Assembly (NCBI GenBank): GCA_030141605.1
Contig: JAQGDQ010000578.1
Coordinates: 36,001-100,000 of the forward strand
DNA from: Tubiluchus corallicola
Lineage: Eukaryota; Priapulida; Priapulimorpha; Priapulimorphida; Tubiluchidae
Direction: 5' to 3'
DNA: 64,000 nt
Positions within the stretch are counted from its first letter, which is position 1; the number at the start of each line of letters is the position of its first letter. Below the pieces are notes generated by a model, which saw only the letters and a program-made list of their open reading frames with translations, did not search any database and was not told where the DNA came from. Both the position numbers and the translations under genes were made by a program. This document shows, in pieces, positions 11,933-24,835 of this stretch.

Positions 11933-12774
11933 AGCTGACTCTTAGTTTAGGTAATGAAATGACTGATTAACTTAAAAACCCTCACAAAAACAGATAGCGC
12001 GTCATGCAAAACTGCCTTTCTTTGCTGTGATTGGCAGTATTTAGGTTAATAGGTATCAATGAAATGACCTAACCAGCGCTTCAACTTTTGCACAAAGCAG
12101 TAGCTTCTGTTCATTGCGCGTTTTTTTCCTTGAACAACTTAATAAAAAGTTTCGTGCACCTATCTTTGAATTATTTACGAGTATTTCAAATGAAGACATT
12201 CATTTGCTTATGAAGACCACGCGATTGCTATCCGTGACTAATGCCGTATATTTAATTAGAAAAATTTTCATTTTCACAAGAATCGCGTCGCCATGGCAAC
12301 GCTATTATTTACCAAAAATAACTAATATGAAACCAAGTGTCAAAAAGTATTCAGCTCCTGTTGCTTTGCAGTAAATCCGCCGTTGGCATGGCAACGCAGC
12401 TTCCTACATGCACGATGCTTGCCAGTATACAGATGGATAACTTTATATTACGGCTGTCTAATTTGGCACATATGCAGATTAATACTGGCCGGGCGATAAT
12501 TAAATAATAATCTTTACGAGGTTTTTGCCAACCACGTGTATTGATTCCGACTTTATTTTAATGCCTGCATTGACTGAGTGAGATTATTACATTAATTATC
12601 GCTGATATAAAAGATCATTACTACTTATAAATCAGCTGATTGAAAGCTGAGGAATAAAAACAGCAAAGTAAGGCCACACAGCACATGTTCAGAGGACAAT
12701 GGCGGTGTTAATAGACGTCAAGCTAAACGGCAGTGCTTAAGAATGCACCTGAGTTACACGCTCACTGTAAGGAG
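11933..12774. other. Spacer with X-box-like site and short frames
   Basis: An 86-codon frame at 12114-12374 has no family resemblance. Nothing else is supported. Confidence 0.3.
12287..12300. promoter_or_regulatory. RFX X-box-like palindrome
   Basis: GTCGCCATGGCAAC fits the X-box consensus GTNRCC-N0-3-RGYAAC bound by RFX factors at ciliary genes. No adjacent gene was recognised, so function is speculative. Confidence 0.25.
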
Positions 12775-13156
12775 TAAGCCTTCTCATGGTTTCGTTGTGC
12801 GCACGCGCAGTTGTAACAGGTCAAAGGGTAAGTGTACCACAGCAACGCGTCTTAACTACAATCGTCACGTGACATGTGGGCAATGCAAAGCATTAGCTCA
12901 GTAACTTCAGTTGTTTTACATGGACCTTACTTAATTATGCATTAGTCTGTGTGTAGACTGATTTACTAGCAGAATGGTGCTTGAGAACAAGAAAAAATGA
13001 AGTAAATAAATTTGTAGTTAACTTTTAAAACTGTTACTATTACAGTAGCATGGCGTGCGAGGCAGGTTGTTAAGTGTACACAAACGTGTTGTCTGGTAAA
13101 CTTAACCTTTGACCTTTAAACGATCATCATCAATCGTTTGAACTGTGAAAAGCCTT
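12775..13156 (-). mobile_element. MITE family C, copy 2 (inverted)
   Basis: The ends are TAAGCCTTCTCATGG and CTGTGAAAAGCCTTA. CAGGTCAAAGGGTAAGTGTA lies on the left and GTAAACTTAACCTTTGACC on the right. It shares GTCACGTGACATGTGGGCAA-type interior with the copy at 7567, reversed. Confidence 0.75.
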
Positions 13157-14439
13157 ATTATTAAGCAGGAGAATGCTGCACAAAACTTAGTATCATTGTG
13201 CAACACGTACTTAAACATACCGAAAACTATATCATGTGAAATGGCCTTACAAATCTTTGCATTTTCAAACATTTTCATTCGTATGATATTCACTTGTACA
13301 CTAAATGTATATATACAATTCCCGACACAGTCATACCAAAAACTTGAAAAATGGTACCGCTGGTTCTTCAATCAAGCACGCAGGTAATAATACTCCGGAC
13401 AACCTTGGAAATACCAACTATTATGTTGCTTAAGGAGTTATCACTGCACTGTGTCCTAAACGAAATTATTATTATTATTAATACAATGATAATTCTACAA
13501 AGATTAGATTCCAAAAAAGCGTCCTCAAAAAAACAAATTTAATATGCCACCGATGCAAACGGTGCAACGGCAAAATATAAAAAATGCAAAAAATTGACAG
13601 CAAAACATCTATTCTAGGTATCTATATGTCACTGAGGGAAAGTGGTAACGCACGTGAAAGAACTGGCTAAAATAACCACACTAGGTCGCTTCTGTAAAGG
13701 TACAATTAGTTGAAGATGATAACTATTAAGCATTCTACTGAAAATTACAAGAAAACAACATTTATGTCAGCAATGTGTTTGTGAAGCTCCATAATAACCC
13801 TTAAGAACATATAAAAACACAGAAAGAAATTCCGTTAGCTCTTTCAACGTGTAGAGACAAACATTGCGCGGACGTTTTTACAAAAGAGAATTGATGTTGT
13901 TCTGCCTCCGATGAGCAATGAGCTCAAACTTAACTAAAGATGTTTGTTTTTTACATTATTTTGCAACATGCACATGTTCACCCTGTTGTCTTTGGTTGAA
14001 ACTTTGCGTCCATAGATATAGCTTGTGCGCCGCGTTTAATGACCAAAGAAAACTTGTTCAAAGCTTCCGAGTGCTTATGTAGTAACAGCACGTTTTTCTA
14101 TTGATCAGACGAAATTTAGTTTTTCTCCCGTCGTCTGGGTTTGTTGCAATCCAATCTACCACTCCATTTTCTGCCTTACGGCTGCTGAATGATAATTCAT
14201 TAGCAGGTCGCTACAATTCTACGGTGAATGGGCGCACCGCCGTTGCGTGTTGTAAAATTCCGCCCGCCCTCATCTGAATAAAATATTTTTACCGTAATTT
14301 CTTTAGCATGCGCTTACGATAACTGTTCTGTCCGTGCAAATGCATTAATTTAGGTATTAATTAATTTAATTGATTGTACGTCTAATTGCATTTTAAGTTA
14401 TTATGTAGACTGTCTTTAAATCAAGTACTCAGTAATAAA
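13157..14439. other. Unassigned AT-rich stretch
   Basis: Short overlapping frames only. No coding signature or repeat array is visible. Confidence 0.35.
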
Positions 14440-14451
14440 GAATCTACTATT

Positions 14452-14825
14452 ATTACTAACTTACTACTAACATTACTAGCTACTACTAACATTACTAACT
14501 TACTACTAACATTACTAACTGCTACTAACATTACTAACTTACTACTAACATTACTAACTACTACTAACATTACTAACTTACTACTAACATTACTAACTAC
14601 TACTAACATTACTAACTACTACTAACATTACTAACTTACTACTAACATTACTAACTACTACTAACATTACTAACTTACTACTAACATTACTAACTACTAC
14701 TAACATTACTAACTTACTACTAACATTGCTAACTACTACTAACATTACTAACTTACTACTAACATTACTAACTACTACTAACATTACTAACTTACTACTA
14801 ACATTACTAACTACTACTAACATAA
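14452..14825. repeat. 39-bp minisatellite of alternating 20- and 19-bp units
   Basis: ACTAACTTACTACTAACATT alternates with ACTAACTACTACTAACATT for about ten double units. A 39-bp period keeps frame, which explains the 13-residue repeat open on both strands. Confidence 0.93.
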
Positions 14826-15194
14826 ACATTACGCTACAATCAACTATACGTACTGCTGTAACAACTGTAATACTACACTAATTGTTCTAATTCCACAAGT
14901 ATTGGATTTCTGAATTATGTAGCAACATTGAACATTACAGTATAAAACTTATACTTTGAGTGGTCTTATAGGGTTATGTACATCGAAAATCGTTTCTGTT
15001 ATCGTATCTATCGTATCGGTTTTGTAAATTTCAATTAAGTATTAACTAATGAACTAGTCGTATTTGTTAATTAACTATTTTTAGTTATTAAATACTCGAA
15101 CTAACTAATTGTATATTTCTTCACTGCACATATGGAAATACTGTGATTAGTAATAGTTACTGTGTTGTAAATCCACTCAAAATAAATTCATAAT

Positions 15195-15484
15195 CAATCA
15201 AAATTCAAAAACATAACAAAATTCGTGTTGCGTATAACAATGGTATCAGGAAGTTGTTTAAATTACCGTATGATTGTACTGCTTCTGGCACACAGTGCAA
15301 ACTTATCATTGCCACATTTTTCACACCTTTGCAGAAAAGCTTGTTACAGTATAAGAAACGATTACTAGAACTTGTGAACAGTGAAAATCTACTAGCTATT
15401 GTCAACTCTGTACGAATCATACAATCTTCTTATTTTAAGATGTTGAACAAAAGTCTGTTTGCAAATAGCAATCTTCAAACCTGA
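15195..15484 (+). pseudogene. LINE reverse transcriptase C-terminal fragment
   Basis: The frame reads KIRVAYNNGIRKLFKLPYDC and then LLQYKKRLLELVNSENLLAI. The post-catalytic RT block YNN-x2-RKLF-x-LP is common to CR1/L2-like and related LINEs. KLFKLPYDCTAS closely parallels KLFSLSYDCNAS in the fragment at 22666, so the two are one family. A stop occurs at 15482. Confidence 0.75.
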
Positions 15485-15548
15485 TAGCTGTGAATGCTTT
15501 TTTACTCAATGTATAATATATAGTAGTATTTTTAAAGTAACTTTTTAT

Positions 15549-15785
15549 AATCTAATCTAATCTAGTCTAGTCTAGTCTAGTCTAGTCTAGTCTAGTCTAG
15601 TCTAGTCTAGTCTAGTCTAGTCGAGTCGAGTCGAGTCGAGTCGAGTCGAATCGAATCGAATCGAACCGAAGGAAACCTAACCTAGCCTAACCTAACCTAA
15701 CCTAACCTAACCTAACCTAACCTAACCTAACCTAACCTAACCTAACCTAATCTAATCTAATCTAATCTAATCTAATCTAATCTAT
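15549..15785. repeat. Block-structured pentanucleotide array
   Basis: Successive blocks are TCTAA, TCTAG, TCGAG, TCGAA, (CCGAA), CCTAA (about 16 units) and TCTAA again. Neighbouring motifs differ by one base. The CCTAA block is the complement of TTAGG. Confidence 0.97.
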
Positions 15786-16787
15786 ATATGCAACCTTATG
15801 TGCAATGCATGCAAACTGATTAAACAGACACACTCACAAAAAACAAATGTTATATTTTTTAGCTGAGAACTTTAGTGTAAAACTAAGCAGTTACGAAGGG
15901 AATTTTCTGTGTAAATTCACAGTGTGAAGACTCATTTCACACGGAAGACGCGCTGCTATTTGTCAGAAAGACAAGGCCTCAGTATGAACTTGCGTTTGAA
16001 TAAAAACCAACGGTGACAATGAACAGTTTATCAAAGGTGAAGCCCTCAGTATGAACTTTGGCTGAAACCAAATTACCAGGCAGTTCATTTCGAAGTGAAG
16101 TTCTCAATTTGAACTTAAGCTTACTTAAGAACAAGTCGTGCTGTTTATCACAAAGAAAATTATCAACAAGAACGAACTGTTGTGACTTTTGTGAATTTAC
16201 CTCAACGGGGAATTTTCAGTGTGAACAGGATAAAGAGTGGATACGTCATCAACAAATTTACGTCATTTCCGGCCACGTGAATTTGATTCTATTCTGTCTT
16301 TTGCTAAAGCACAAGAAAACACTCTTCATAAACAAAGCATAAAAATTCGACTTGAAATGTTGCTATCCGATTGCTATCAAATGCATTGCACAGAGAGCTA
16401 GCGTTAGCAGTACCGCTATGTAAAATTAAACTCCCGCGATGACGGCTAGGCGCAGCCATTTTGAAGGCAAATTAAGTTGTGTGAAACAAGTTTAGGTAAC
16501 ATTGCATAAAGTTTGAAAGAACAATCAGAGCATTCGTAGCGGACTCTTCACTAAGGAAACAAAAGTTTATAAATGACATTATATTGTCAAAGAGATCAAT
16601 AAATCGCGTTAGTGGTTCACACTGGGTTGGCAATGCAGCAACATTTTACCAGTTTGATGCAAAAATTTTAAATTATTAAAAAATTTTCTTTTCCAATTAC
16701 GCAAACTGATAAGCATACTCCTAAGTAACATAACTTTGCATAGAAAGTTCTTTGGGATATTTTTTTAAAATTCTCCTTTCTTCTCCT
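15786..16787. other. Unassigned stretch
   Basis: A 94-codon frame (16058-16342) lacks recognisable motifs. No array or element is seen. Confidence 0.3.
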
Positions 16788-17336
16788 TTAAAGGAAGGCC
16801 GGATGATTGTTTAGACTCAATCGGATTTTAACTTACTGTCCAAAATGTACATTTTCCTGCCTATAAAAGTTAACAATTGTTCTTTATGTTTGAATAATTA
16901 GCTTAGAAAGTTAATTAACGGCAACCGAACACAGCTATTGCTTACGTCAGAAACTAACCACCGTTTGTGCAAGGGCAGGCGTCTTCCCTTCATATGACGG
17001 TCAAGCACATTTGCATATGTGTTACAGTACTGCTTAAACGAAAATGGGCTCTACGTCATATGACGTCAGAAACTAACACAACAGTTCATGATCATCATTA
17101 TCACGGTACCGCCTTCTATTTGTCAGCCACGCGCACGTGACAAAAAGGCGCCGCTGCCAATCTTAGTAGATTTAGTGAGCCGCGCGTAGCTTTGAAAGTT
17201 TAACGAAATTTGAGTATCCGAGGTAATTATTATTTAATCTAAGCTTTGATTTAAAAAAGGCTATCGTCGTTTTCAATATTTTAGTACATTCTTTATTTTG
17301 AACTAAAGTTGACACAATCATCCGGTTTTCGTTTAA
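16788..17336 (+). mobile_element. MITE family A, copy 2
   Basis: TTAAAGGAAGGCCGGATGAT at the left and ATCATCCGGTTTTCGTTTAA at the right, with TTAA at both borders. The interior is closely related to copy 1 and in the same orientation. Confidence 0.88.
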
Positions 17337-17629
17337 ATAGTCAATATCTTAGTACATAAATGAGAGGGAAATAATGAGTTCTTGTTCAACCATCCACGCG
17401 ATAAGAAACAAATACTCCAAATTAACTGCCTAAGTCTACAACGCCCTCTACCTATCACTTGAAAGACTAGTGTTTGTGTTTGAATATCACTTGAAGCAAA
17501 ACAGTTCTCACGTCACTTGAAAATGGTTTATGCAAATGTAAGAAGCTTTCACATCACACGTGTTTATTTCACACAAATCATATGAATATGAAAAACTCAA
17601 AAACTCCTCACATTTCAGTAAAACAGAGG
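17337..17629. other. Unassigned spacer
   Basis: Contains several TCACTTGAA-like words (17457, 17487, 17512) but no clear array. Confidence 0.3.
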
Positions 17630-18197
17630 GCAACAACAACAACAACAAACAACAACAGCAACAGCAACACTAACAGCAACAACAACAACAACAACATCAA
17701 ACAACAACAACAACAGCAACAGCAGCAACAACAACAGCAACAACAACAATAACTATAGCAACACAAATAACAACGACAAACAACAACAAAGTGACAGTGA
17801 CAAGGACAACAACAATGACACCGACAACAACAACAAGAGAAACAGCAACAACAGTAGTAACAACAACCAGAAACAACAACAACAACAGCAACAACAACAA
17901 TAACTATAGCAACACAAACAACAATGACAACAGCGACAACAGCAAAAGAAACAGAAACAACAACAGCAACAGCAGCAACAACAACAATAACTATACAAAC
18001 TAATAACAACGACAAACAACAACAAAGTGACAAACACAACGAAAGTGACAGTGACAAGGACAACAACAATGTCACCGACAACAACAACAGAAACAGCAGC
18101 AACAGCAGTAACAACAACAAGAAACAACAACAATAGCAGCAGCAGCAGCAGCAACAACAGCAACAACAGCAATAGCAACAGCAACAGTAACAGTATC
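17630..18197. repeat. Degenerate CAA/CAG-rich tract
   Basis: Roughly 570 bp of imperfect CAA, CAG and GACAA words, with a longer-range duplication (AACTATAGCAACACAAA recurs at about 17750 and 17902). Open frames on both strands are artefacts. Confidence 0.9.
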
Positions 18198-18788
18198 ACG
18201 TGTGCCCAATGTGTGACTACTAACTACTCTTTGATCGACACAATATTTAAGCCCCATACACACGCCCACGCGTTCATATTTACAGAATATAGTCACTAAA
18301 TCCGTATGGTCAACATTTTTCCTGCTGTGATTTTTCTCCTGATTAGTCTGTTGACTTATAGATCAGTGACGGGACAAATCCCAGCTAAATTCACTCCCTT
18401 CTCCCGCGTACGTGCTGTCCGCGAAAATTTACCATTTATAATGAAGCAATGCGAAAAGCTGTCGTTTCTACTTTTGGCTCGGAATCGATGACTGTAATTG
18501 GACTTCACGGCGCGCCATTGCTGGGAGTGAAAATACGATGTCGCGTTTGAATTTTGAATCGATGTTCTACGTTTTTTCCTCTGCGTCAGTAACAGAAGTT
18601 GATGATAATCATTATTAAAAAGTAATTTGGTCATTAATGTGACGACTGTACAAAGTGGTAGCCACAACATCTGCGCATGCGCAGTATGAGTAAGAAACAA
18701 TCAACCAGATAAAAACGTAGGCTGGGAAATAAGTAATTAACAAGATTAATTAAGCAATTGGATTTAGGTAAGAAGATAAGTAAGTAGG
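18198..18788. other. Spacer with NRF1-like palindrome
   Basis: TGCGCATGCGCA at 18672-18683 is a perfect NRF1-type palindrome. No adjacent gene is recognised. Confidence 0.3.
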
Positions 18789-19950
18789 AAGACAAGCGAG
18801 CATGAAAGATCAAAACCATTTAAAAACAAACAGCAAAATGAGCGACAACTACAAAACTTCAACCTCCTTTGCTTCTCTTCTCAACAATTATTCACAACGT
18901 TTCGATAGAGTACTCCCGCCATTATTGAAGGTCCTATCACACCTTAGTAGACACTTGCTGTCAAAATTTACTACTGATTAGCTTCATTAAAAACGGGTCC
19001 ATTTCCTTATAAACTTGCACATTTTGCTCTGATTTGCATTGAAACATTTTAAATTTAGTCGTTGGTACAGACATCTTGAGAAAAAAACAAAATCGGGGAA
19101 GAAAGCGGAAGTGACATCACGTTAGGAACGACTGATTTTTTTGTTTTAAAGTTTCCTTTTCATAGTTACCGTGCATTTAAATTCAGTTTCATTTACTGCC
19201 AGGAGAAATTAAAAAACTGCCAGTCACATTAAACTTAATTACTGATTATTAAATTATTTAAAAATTATTGATCCGATGTATAAAGTAAATTAAATTATCA
19301 ATCTCTTGTTTGCTGGTTTAACAGATTTTGAAACTTTTTATTAAACTCACTAAATAATCGGTATGTTTATTAAATTAGTAACTGTTTTGATCGACACATT
19401 AATTGTGTAACCAGTTAAATTTAAAGATTTATGTATATTGATGATAATTGAATTTAGCTTATGCGTCAATAATTAAAGCAAAAATGGACCCAATCTTAAA
19501 CTGTAGAACAAAAAACAATCTACTCTCTAAAATATTGAAAGGGAACCCACTATTTTTTCCAAAAATGGCTTACGTGAAAGAAAAATTACTACAGAAACGT
19601 AATTTCACTTTCGGGCCACTAGTTCTTTGCTGTTACATGCATTTCGTCATTTGCTAGTTAGATGGGCACTAGCGCCTGCATTTCGGAAACGCATTGCAGA
19701 GAAAGCAGATGCTGTACCTCTCAGTTCAGATGTTTTAGTTTGTGAAGACCTGCACATGTTCAGCAGCACGGCGGAAAATTTGAAATTTGAATTTTTGTCT
19801 TAAAACTTGTTTAGTTTTAGTACAACACTCTATAGTAGTTTACAGTATATCTTACAGTAGCACTGTACTTCAATTTTCACATTCGCAAACACGTGCAACA
19901 CGCTCGCGGAATATCAATGCTGTTGAAAATTATGTTAATTTGTGATGTCA
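18789..19950 (+). repeat. Left arm of a 1.2-kb inverted duplication
   Basis: Reverse complement of 23505-24716. In the 300 bases I compared (18841-19135) there are only about six differences. The arm ends inside a truncated B-family MITE at 19950. The right arm carries about 55 extra bases near 24310-24370. Confidence 0.93.
19473..19950 (-). mobile_element. MITE family B, copy 5, truncated, in the left arm
   Basis: Begins TTAAAGCAAAAATGGACCC and continues as the reverse complement of the B copy at 23352-23981. It stops at GATGTCA, so the last roughly 150 bp and the second TIR are missing. Confidence 0.85.
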
Positions 19951-20065
19951 CACGCTTATTAGTACAAATGTACTTATAATACATTTTAAAAGATCACCAT
20001 ATGAAGTTGTTTCATAATGTCATGTGAACGTAAATTTGACGGCTTGCAGCATGTTTTTCTATCAT

Positions 20066-20066
20066 T

Positions 20067-20122
<56 letters not shown>

Positions 20123-20137
20123 TATTTATTTATTTAT
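20066..20137. repeat. (TTTC)n then (TTTA)n microsatellite
   Basis: About fifteen TTTC units switch to TTTA units before ATCAATAAAG. Confidence 0.95.
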
Positions 20138-21044
20138 CAATAAAGTTCTTTCCATTAAATTATGATAAACTTACTTGATAGATGGAGCTTGATTAGTTCT
20201 CATACGGGCAAAAAATGACCTTCATTATTTAAACTTAGCTTAATAAAATAAATTTCAGACTTATTAAAACCACCAAAAAGCTATTTTCTATTGACAATAG
20301 ACAATAAAATTAAGTTGAATTTCTATTAGAGGAAATAGCCATAATTTCTCTTCAGGGATTACACGGGAGAACTTTGTAAATGTTGAATACATCATCAAAC
20401 GAGGCGAAACCTTTCAGATAAGAAACCGCCCAATGAACGACCTTCATTCTGTTTTCGCGAGCGAATCAGATATAATATGACAGCATCCTGCTGCTTTCAC
20501 AGGAGATGGCAATTAGCGTAATGAATCAACACATTTCAAAGTTATCAATTATTTTATACGTTTCTCTTACAACTCGGTGTTTTTGAATTATTAATGAGAA
20601 GTCGAATTCATTGTAGCATAAATTCAAAGGCACAAATAAAACATTCATTTGTATAAATTAAATGCATCGCACTGTAAGCAGGTCTTTGACAGGAACCGTC
20701 GTTTTATTTTGGGCGCCATTTTGGCCGCCATATTAGGTGTCGTTGTTTAGACAGAGTGGAAACGTTGATAGTGGGCACCCTAAAACTTCCGAAAGCCATG
20801 GACAACGGTGTGTTTCGGACGCCATTTCGTATCCCATATTGGGGCTGACAAAATTGAAATAGTCCGTCATGGGCCATGCTGGTTCTTATAGTATACAATA
20901 TTTGAGGGTCAAATAGATTTTGCAAATATATATCACTCCTGTGTGATATCACTCTATAGAACCAGCTGTTGTATTTAAAAACTTTTTAATTTACAAATGT
21001 ATATTTAAAGCATGGTTTACATTTTACAAACCCTTGTTGTCAGT
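20138..21044. other. Unassigned stretch inside the inverted-duplication spacer
   Basis: Two short GGCGCCATTTT/GGACGCCATTTCG-like words occur near 20710 and 20817. No gene is recognised. Confidence 0.3.
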
Positions 21045-21648
21045 TTGGTTTTTTCATATCCTAACATATTTTGATGCGCGTAAACAGTACACATTTTAAC
21101 ACATGTAATACTGTCAAAGCGTTTCTAATAATTAAATAATAGGTTAAAAACTTAATTAACGGCAACTGAGCCGAACTGATGATGACATCACAACTCAACA
21201 TATTTTTCAACAGCACAAACATTCCACGAGCGTGTTGCACATGTTTGCGAAAGAGAAAATTGAAGTACAGTGCTACTGTAAGATATTCAGTGTGTTGTAT
21301 TAAAACTAGGCAAGTTTTAAGACAAAAATTCAAATTTCAAATTTACCACTGTGCTCACGCATTACCTGTCGAACGTGTGCAATTCTTCACAAATTAACAC
21401 ACCTGAACTGAGCGGTACAGCACCTATTTTCTGAGTAATGCGTTTCCCGAAATGCAGGCGCTAGTGCCTCTCTAACTAGCGAATGGCGAAATGCATGTAC
21501 CAGCGAAGAATTTGCGCGAACACGAAACTATGTTTGTTTGGTAATTTCACGTAAGCCGTTCTTGAAAGAATAGTACGTTCCGTTTAAATATTGTATAGCG
21601 TAAATTGTTTTGAGACATAATTTAAGATTGGGTTTGGATTTCCTTTAA
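21045..21648 (+). mobile_element. MITE family B, copy 3, 5' end degraded
   Basis: The interior follows other B copies from ACATTTTAACACATGTAATA onward. The right end ATTTCCTTTAA keeps the TTAA border, but the left TIR is no longer recognisable. Confidence 0.8.
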
Positions 21649-22003
21649 TAACTGTTCTGGAAAGATTTCTCTGGCCACGTTAAGCTGCACGTGCAGAAAA
21701 TGCTGCTGCTATACTAACAGCGTCTTGTTGTCTTGGGAACGTTGGTCATTAGTCTTGGCCGTGGTCTCATAGGGTTCCATTATATAAATGCCAAGCAGTT
21801 GACCAAATGGTCGTCTTCTCATTTGGATGTGACGTCAGTCTAGCGTGACCCAATAAACGAACGGGCTGCTTTAGGACGCCTGATTTAATCCGGATGCGGA
21901 GATTGTTGTTAATTGTGCATCGATATTCATCCGCTGGATTTCACGCCTCAATTCCGTCTCCTGTATAAAGCTTCGTCACACAAGACAAAGTTTATATGCC
22001 TCC

Positions 22004-22192
22004 AGATCGTTGAGTGTAGTGGTACCGCGTTCGCTTCCCGTCTATGTGGTCGTGAATTCGACACAGCGGCCGGGTCATACGAAAAACTTGGTACCTGCTG
22101 CTGCTATGTAGATGTAATTTATTATTTACGGTCGGCAAAAAGCTCTTTGAGCTAATGTTAACTGTTTATCCAAAAGGCCACTTTAAATAAAG
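22004..22192 (+). mobile_element. tRNA-derived SINE
   Basis: The head reads like a tRNA: GAGTGTAGTGGTACCGCG (A-box-like, 22012-22029), TTCGCTTCCCGTC, then CGTGAATTCGACAC (degraded B box, 22051-22064). GGGTCATAC and GGTACCTGCTGCTGC follow. The 3' end is AATAAAGATTATTATT, which passes into the microsatellite. It would be transcribed by RNA polymerase III and mobilised by a LINE. Confidence 0.7.
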
Positions 22193-22663
<471 letters not shown>

Positions 22664-22665
22664 AT

Positions 22666-23250
22666 TCATATAAAAATTTGGCTTCTAATAATGAGGATAC
22701 TACGAGAAAGGAATATCTTCTTGCTGCTAGAGCAAACATTCGTATTAGAAACTTTATATGTAGTAAAGGCTTTAAGATACAATTATTTAAGACTTATTGC
22801 ACGAGTGTCTATGGCATACCACTGTGGAGCAAGGTATGCTTATAATGTTTACATTGCTTATATTATTAAAAAATTAAAAGTTACACAGTTGTATAAGAAA
22901 ACTATTTTCATTATCATATGATTGCAACGCTAGTCAAATGTGTGTCAACTTGCACATGAATCATTCTGACGTAATCATACGAAAAGCTGTTTATTTTTTA
23001 AAAATCGATTACATCCTTCTAGTAATATTTTAATACAACGCATTTTAAATTCTGACATCAGTATGTATTCTTATATCTTTGGCAAATGGAGAAGAATTCT
23101 GTTTGTATGTGTATAAATGTACCCATATGTGACATCGTAAATAAGTTTTTAAGTTAGTTTTTAGTAGTATTTCTTTTTATTCTTGTTTTTATGTATTTGC
23201 GTTTTATGGACTTTAGATTCCTAAATAAATAAATAATTGAAATTGAATTT
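22666..23250 (+). pseudogene. LINE reverse transcriptase C-terminal fragment and 3' end
   Basis: The frame reads SYKNLASNNEDTTRKEYLLA, then ANIRIRNF, then IQLFKTYCTSVYGIPLWS, a typical post-catalytic RT region. After a stop and frameshift it continues as RKLFSLSYDCNAS. The 3' end carries AATAAATAAATAATTG. It starts immediately after the microsatellite. Confidence 0.82.
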
Positions 23251-23351
23251 GAATCGAAAAATTATTAGCCGCAATTTTTTTTTATGCAAAGTTAGGAAAT
23301 CTTTTTCCTATTAGTGTGTTGTTTAATTGCACACGCCAGGTTCAACTGCAG

Positions 23352-23981
23352 TTAAAGGAAGACAGGATAATTTTTCATATACTACCCCATTTTCAAGTCC
23401 GATAGAAAGTATACATTTTAACACGATTAATACTGCAAAAGCGTTTCTGGTAAATAAATACTAAGTTAAAATCTTAATTAACGGCGCGCGAGCCCAGCTA
23501 TTGATGACATCACAAACTAACATAATTTTCAACATCAAAAATATTCCATGAGCGAGTTGCACGTGTTTGCGAATGTGAAAATTGAAGTACAGAGCTACTG
23601 TAAGATATACTGTAAACTACTATAGAGTGTTGTACTAAAACTAAACAAGTTTTAAGACAAAAATTCAAATTTCATATTTACCGCTGTGCTGTTGAACATG
23701 TGCAGGTCTTCACAAACTAGAACATCTGAACTGAGAGGTACAGCATCTGTTTTCTCTGCAAGGCGTTTCCGAAATGCAGGCGCTAGTGCCCATCTAACTA
23801 GCAAATGACGAAATGCATGTAACAGCAAAGAACTAGTGGCGCGAAAGTGAAATTACGTTTCTGTAGTAATTTTTCTTTCACGTAAGCCATTTTTGAAAAA
23901 ATAGTGGGTTCCCTTTCAATATTTTAAAGAGTAGATAGTTTTTTGTCCTACAGTTTAACATTGGGTCCGTTTTTGCTTTAA
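23352..23981 (+). mobile_element. MITE family B, copy 4 (complete)
   Basis: TTAA-bordered with TIRs TTAAAGGAAGACAGGATAAT and the inverse GGGTCCGTTTTTGCTTTAA. This is the most complete B copy and is partly contained in the right arm of the inverted duplication. Confidence 0.88.
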
Positions 23982-24716
23982 TTATTGACGCATAAGCTAA
24001 ATTCAATTATCACCAATATACATAAATCTTTAAATTTAACTGGTTACTCAATTAATGTGTCGATCAAAACAGTTACTAATTTAATAAACATACCAATTAT
24101 TTAGTGAGTTTAATAAAAAGTTTCAAAATCTGTTAAACCAGCAAACAAGAGATTGATAATTTAATTTACTTTATACATCAAATCAATAATTTATTAATTA
24201 GTAATTAAGTTTAATGTGACCAGTCAGTTTTTTTAATTTCTCCTGGCAGTAAATGAAACTGAATTTAAATGCACGGTAACTACGAAAAGGAAACTTTAAA
24301 ACAAAAAAAAATCGAACATCGTACGCACATGTAAATAGAACTAAATACAGGTAAACTCACGCATGCGCAGTGTCGTTCCTAACGTGATGTCACTTCCGCT
24401 TTCTTCCCCGATTTTGTTTTTTTCTCAAGATGTCTGTACCAACGACTAAATTTAAAATGTTTCAATGCAAATCAGAGCAAAATGTGCAAGTTTATAAGGA
24501 AATGAACCCGTTTTTTAATGAAGCTAATCGGTAGTAAATTTTGACAGCAAGTGTCTACTAAGGTGTCATAGGACCTTTAATAATGGCGGGAGTACTCTAT
24601 CGAAACGTTGTGAATAATTGTTGAGAAGAGAAGCAAAGGAGGTTGAAGTTTTGTAGTTGTCGCTCATTTTACTGTTTGTTTTAAAATGGTTTTGATCTTT
24701 CATGCTCGCTTGCCTT
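23505..24716 (-). repeat. Right arm of the 1.2-kb inverted duplication
   Basis: Reverse complement of 18789-19950, with outer ends CATGCTCGCTTG and CAAGCGAGCATG. The inner end falls inside the B-family MITE. Confidence 0.93.
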
Positions 24717-24756
24717 TTGAAACCGAACCTGAAAAACAGCAAATGTGAAGAAGTTT

Positions 24757-24835
24757 CAACACAACCTGGATTTGAACCCTGGACTCTCTTAATTAAATAA
24801 TATATTTAGTAAGATACAGAGATACGCCTGCGATA
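24757..24835 (-). repeat. tRNA-like sequence or SINE head fragment
   Basis: The minus strand has CCAGGGTTCAAATCCAGG, an almost perfect polymerase III B box with T-arm pairing. The upstream half does not fold as a normal tRNA and no clear A box is seen, so a functional tRNA is unlikely. Confidence 0.4.

Noticed and set aside
15671-15750. (CCTAA)n as interstitial telomere repeat of an arthropod
   Set aside because: The block sits inside an ordered series of one-base variants, so it is better explained as a microsatellite step than as a telomere relic.
24757-24835. Functional tRNA gene on the minus strand
   Set aside because: Only the B box and T arm are convincing. I cannot fold acceptor, D and anticodon arms.
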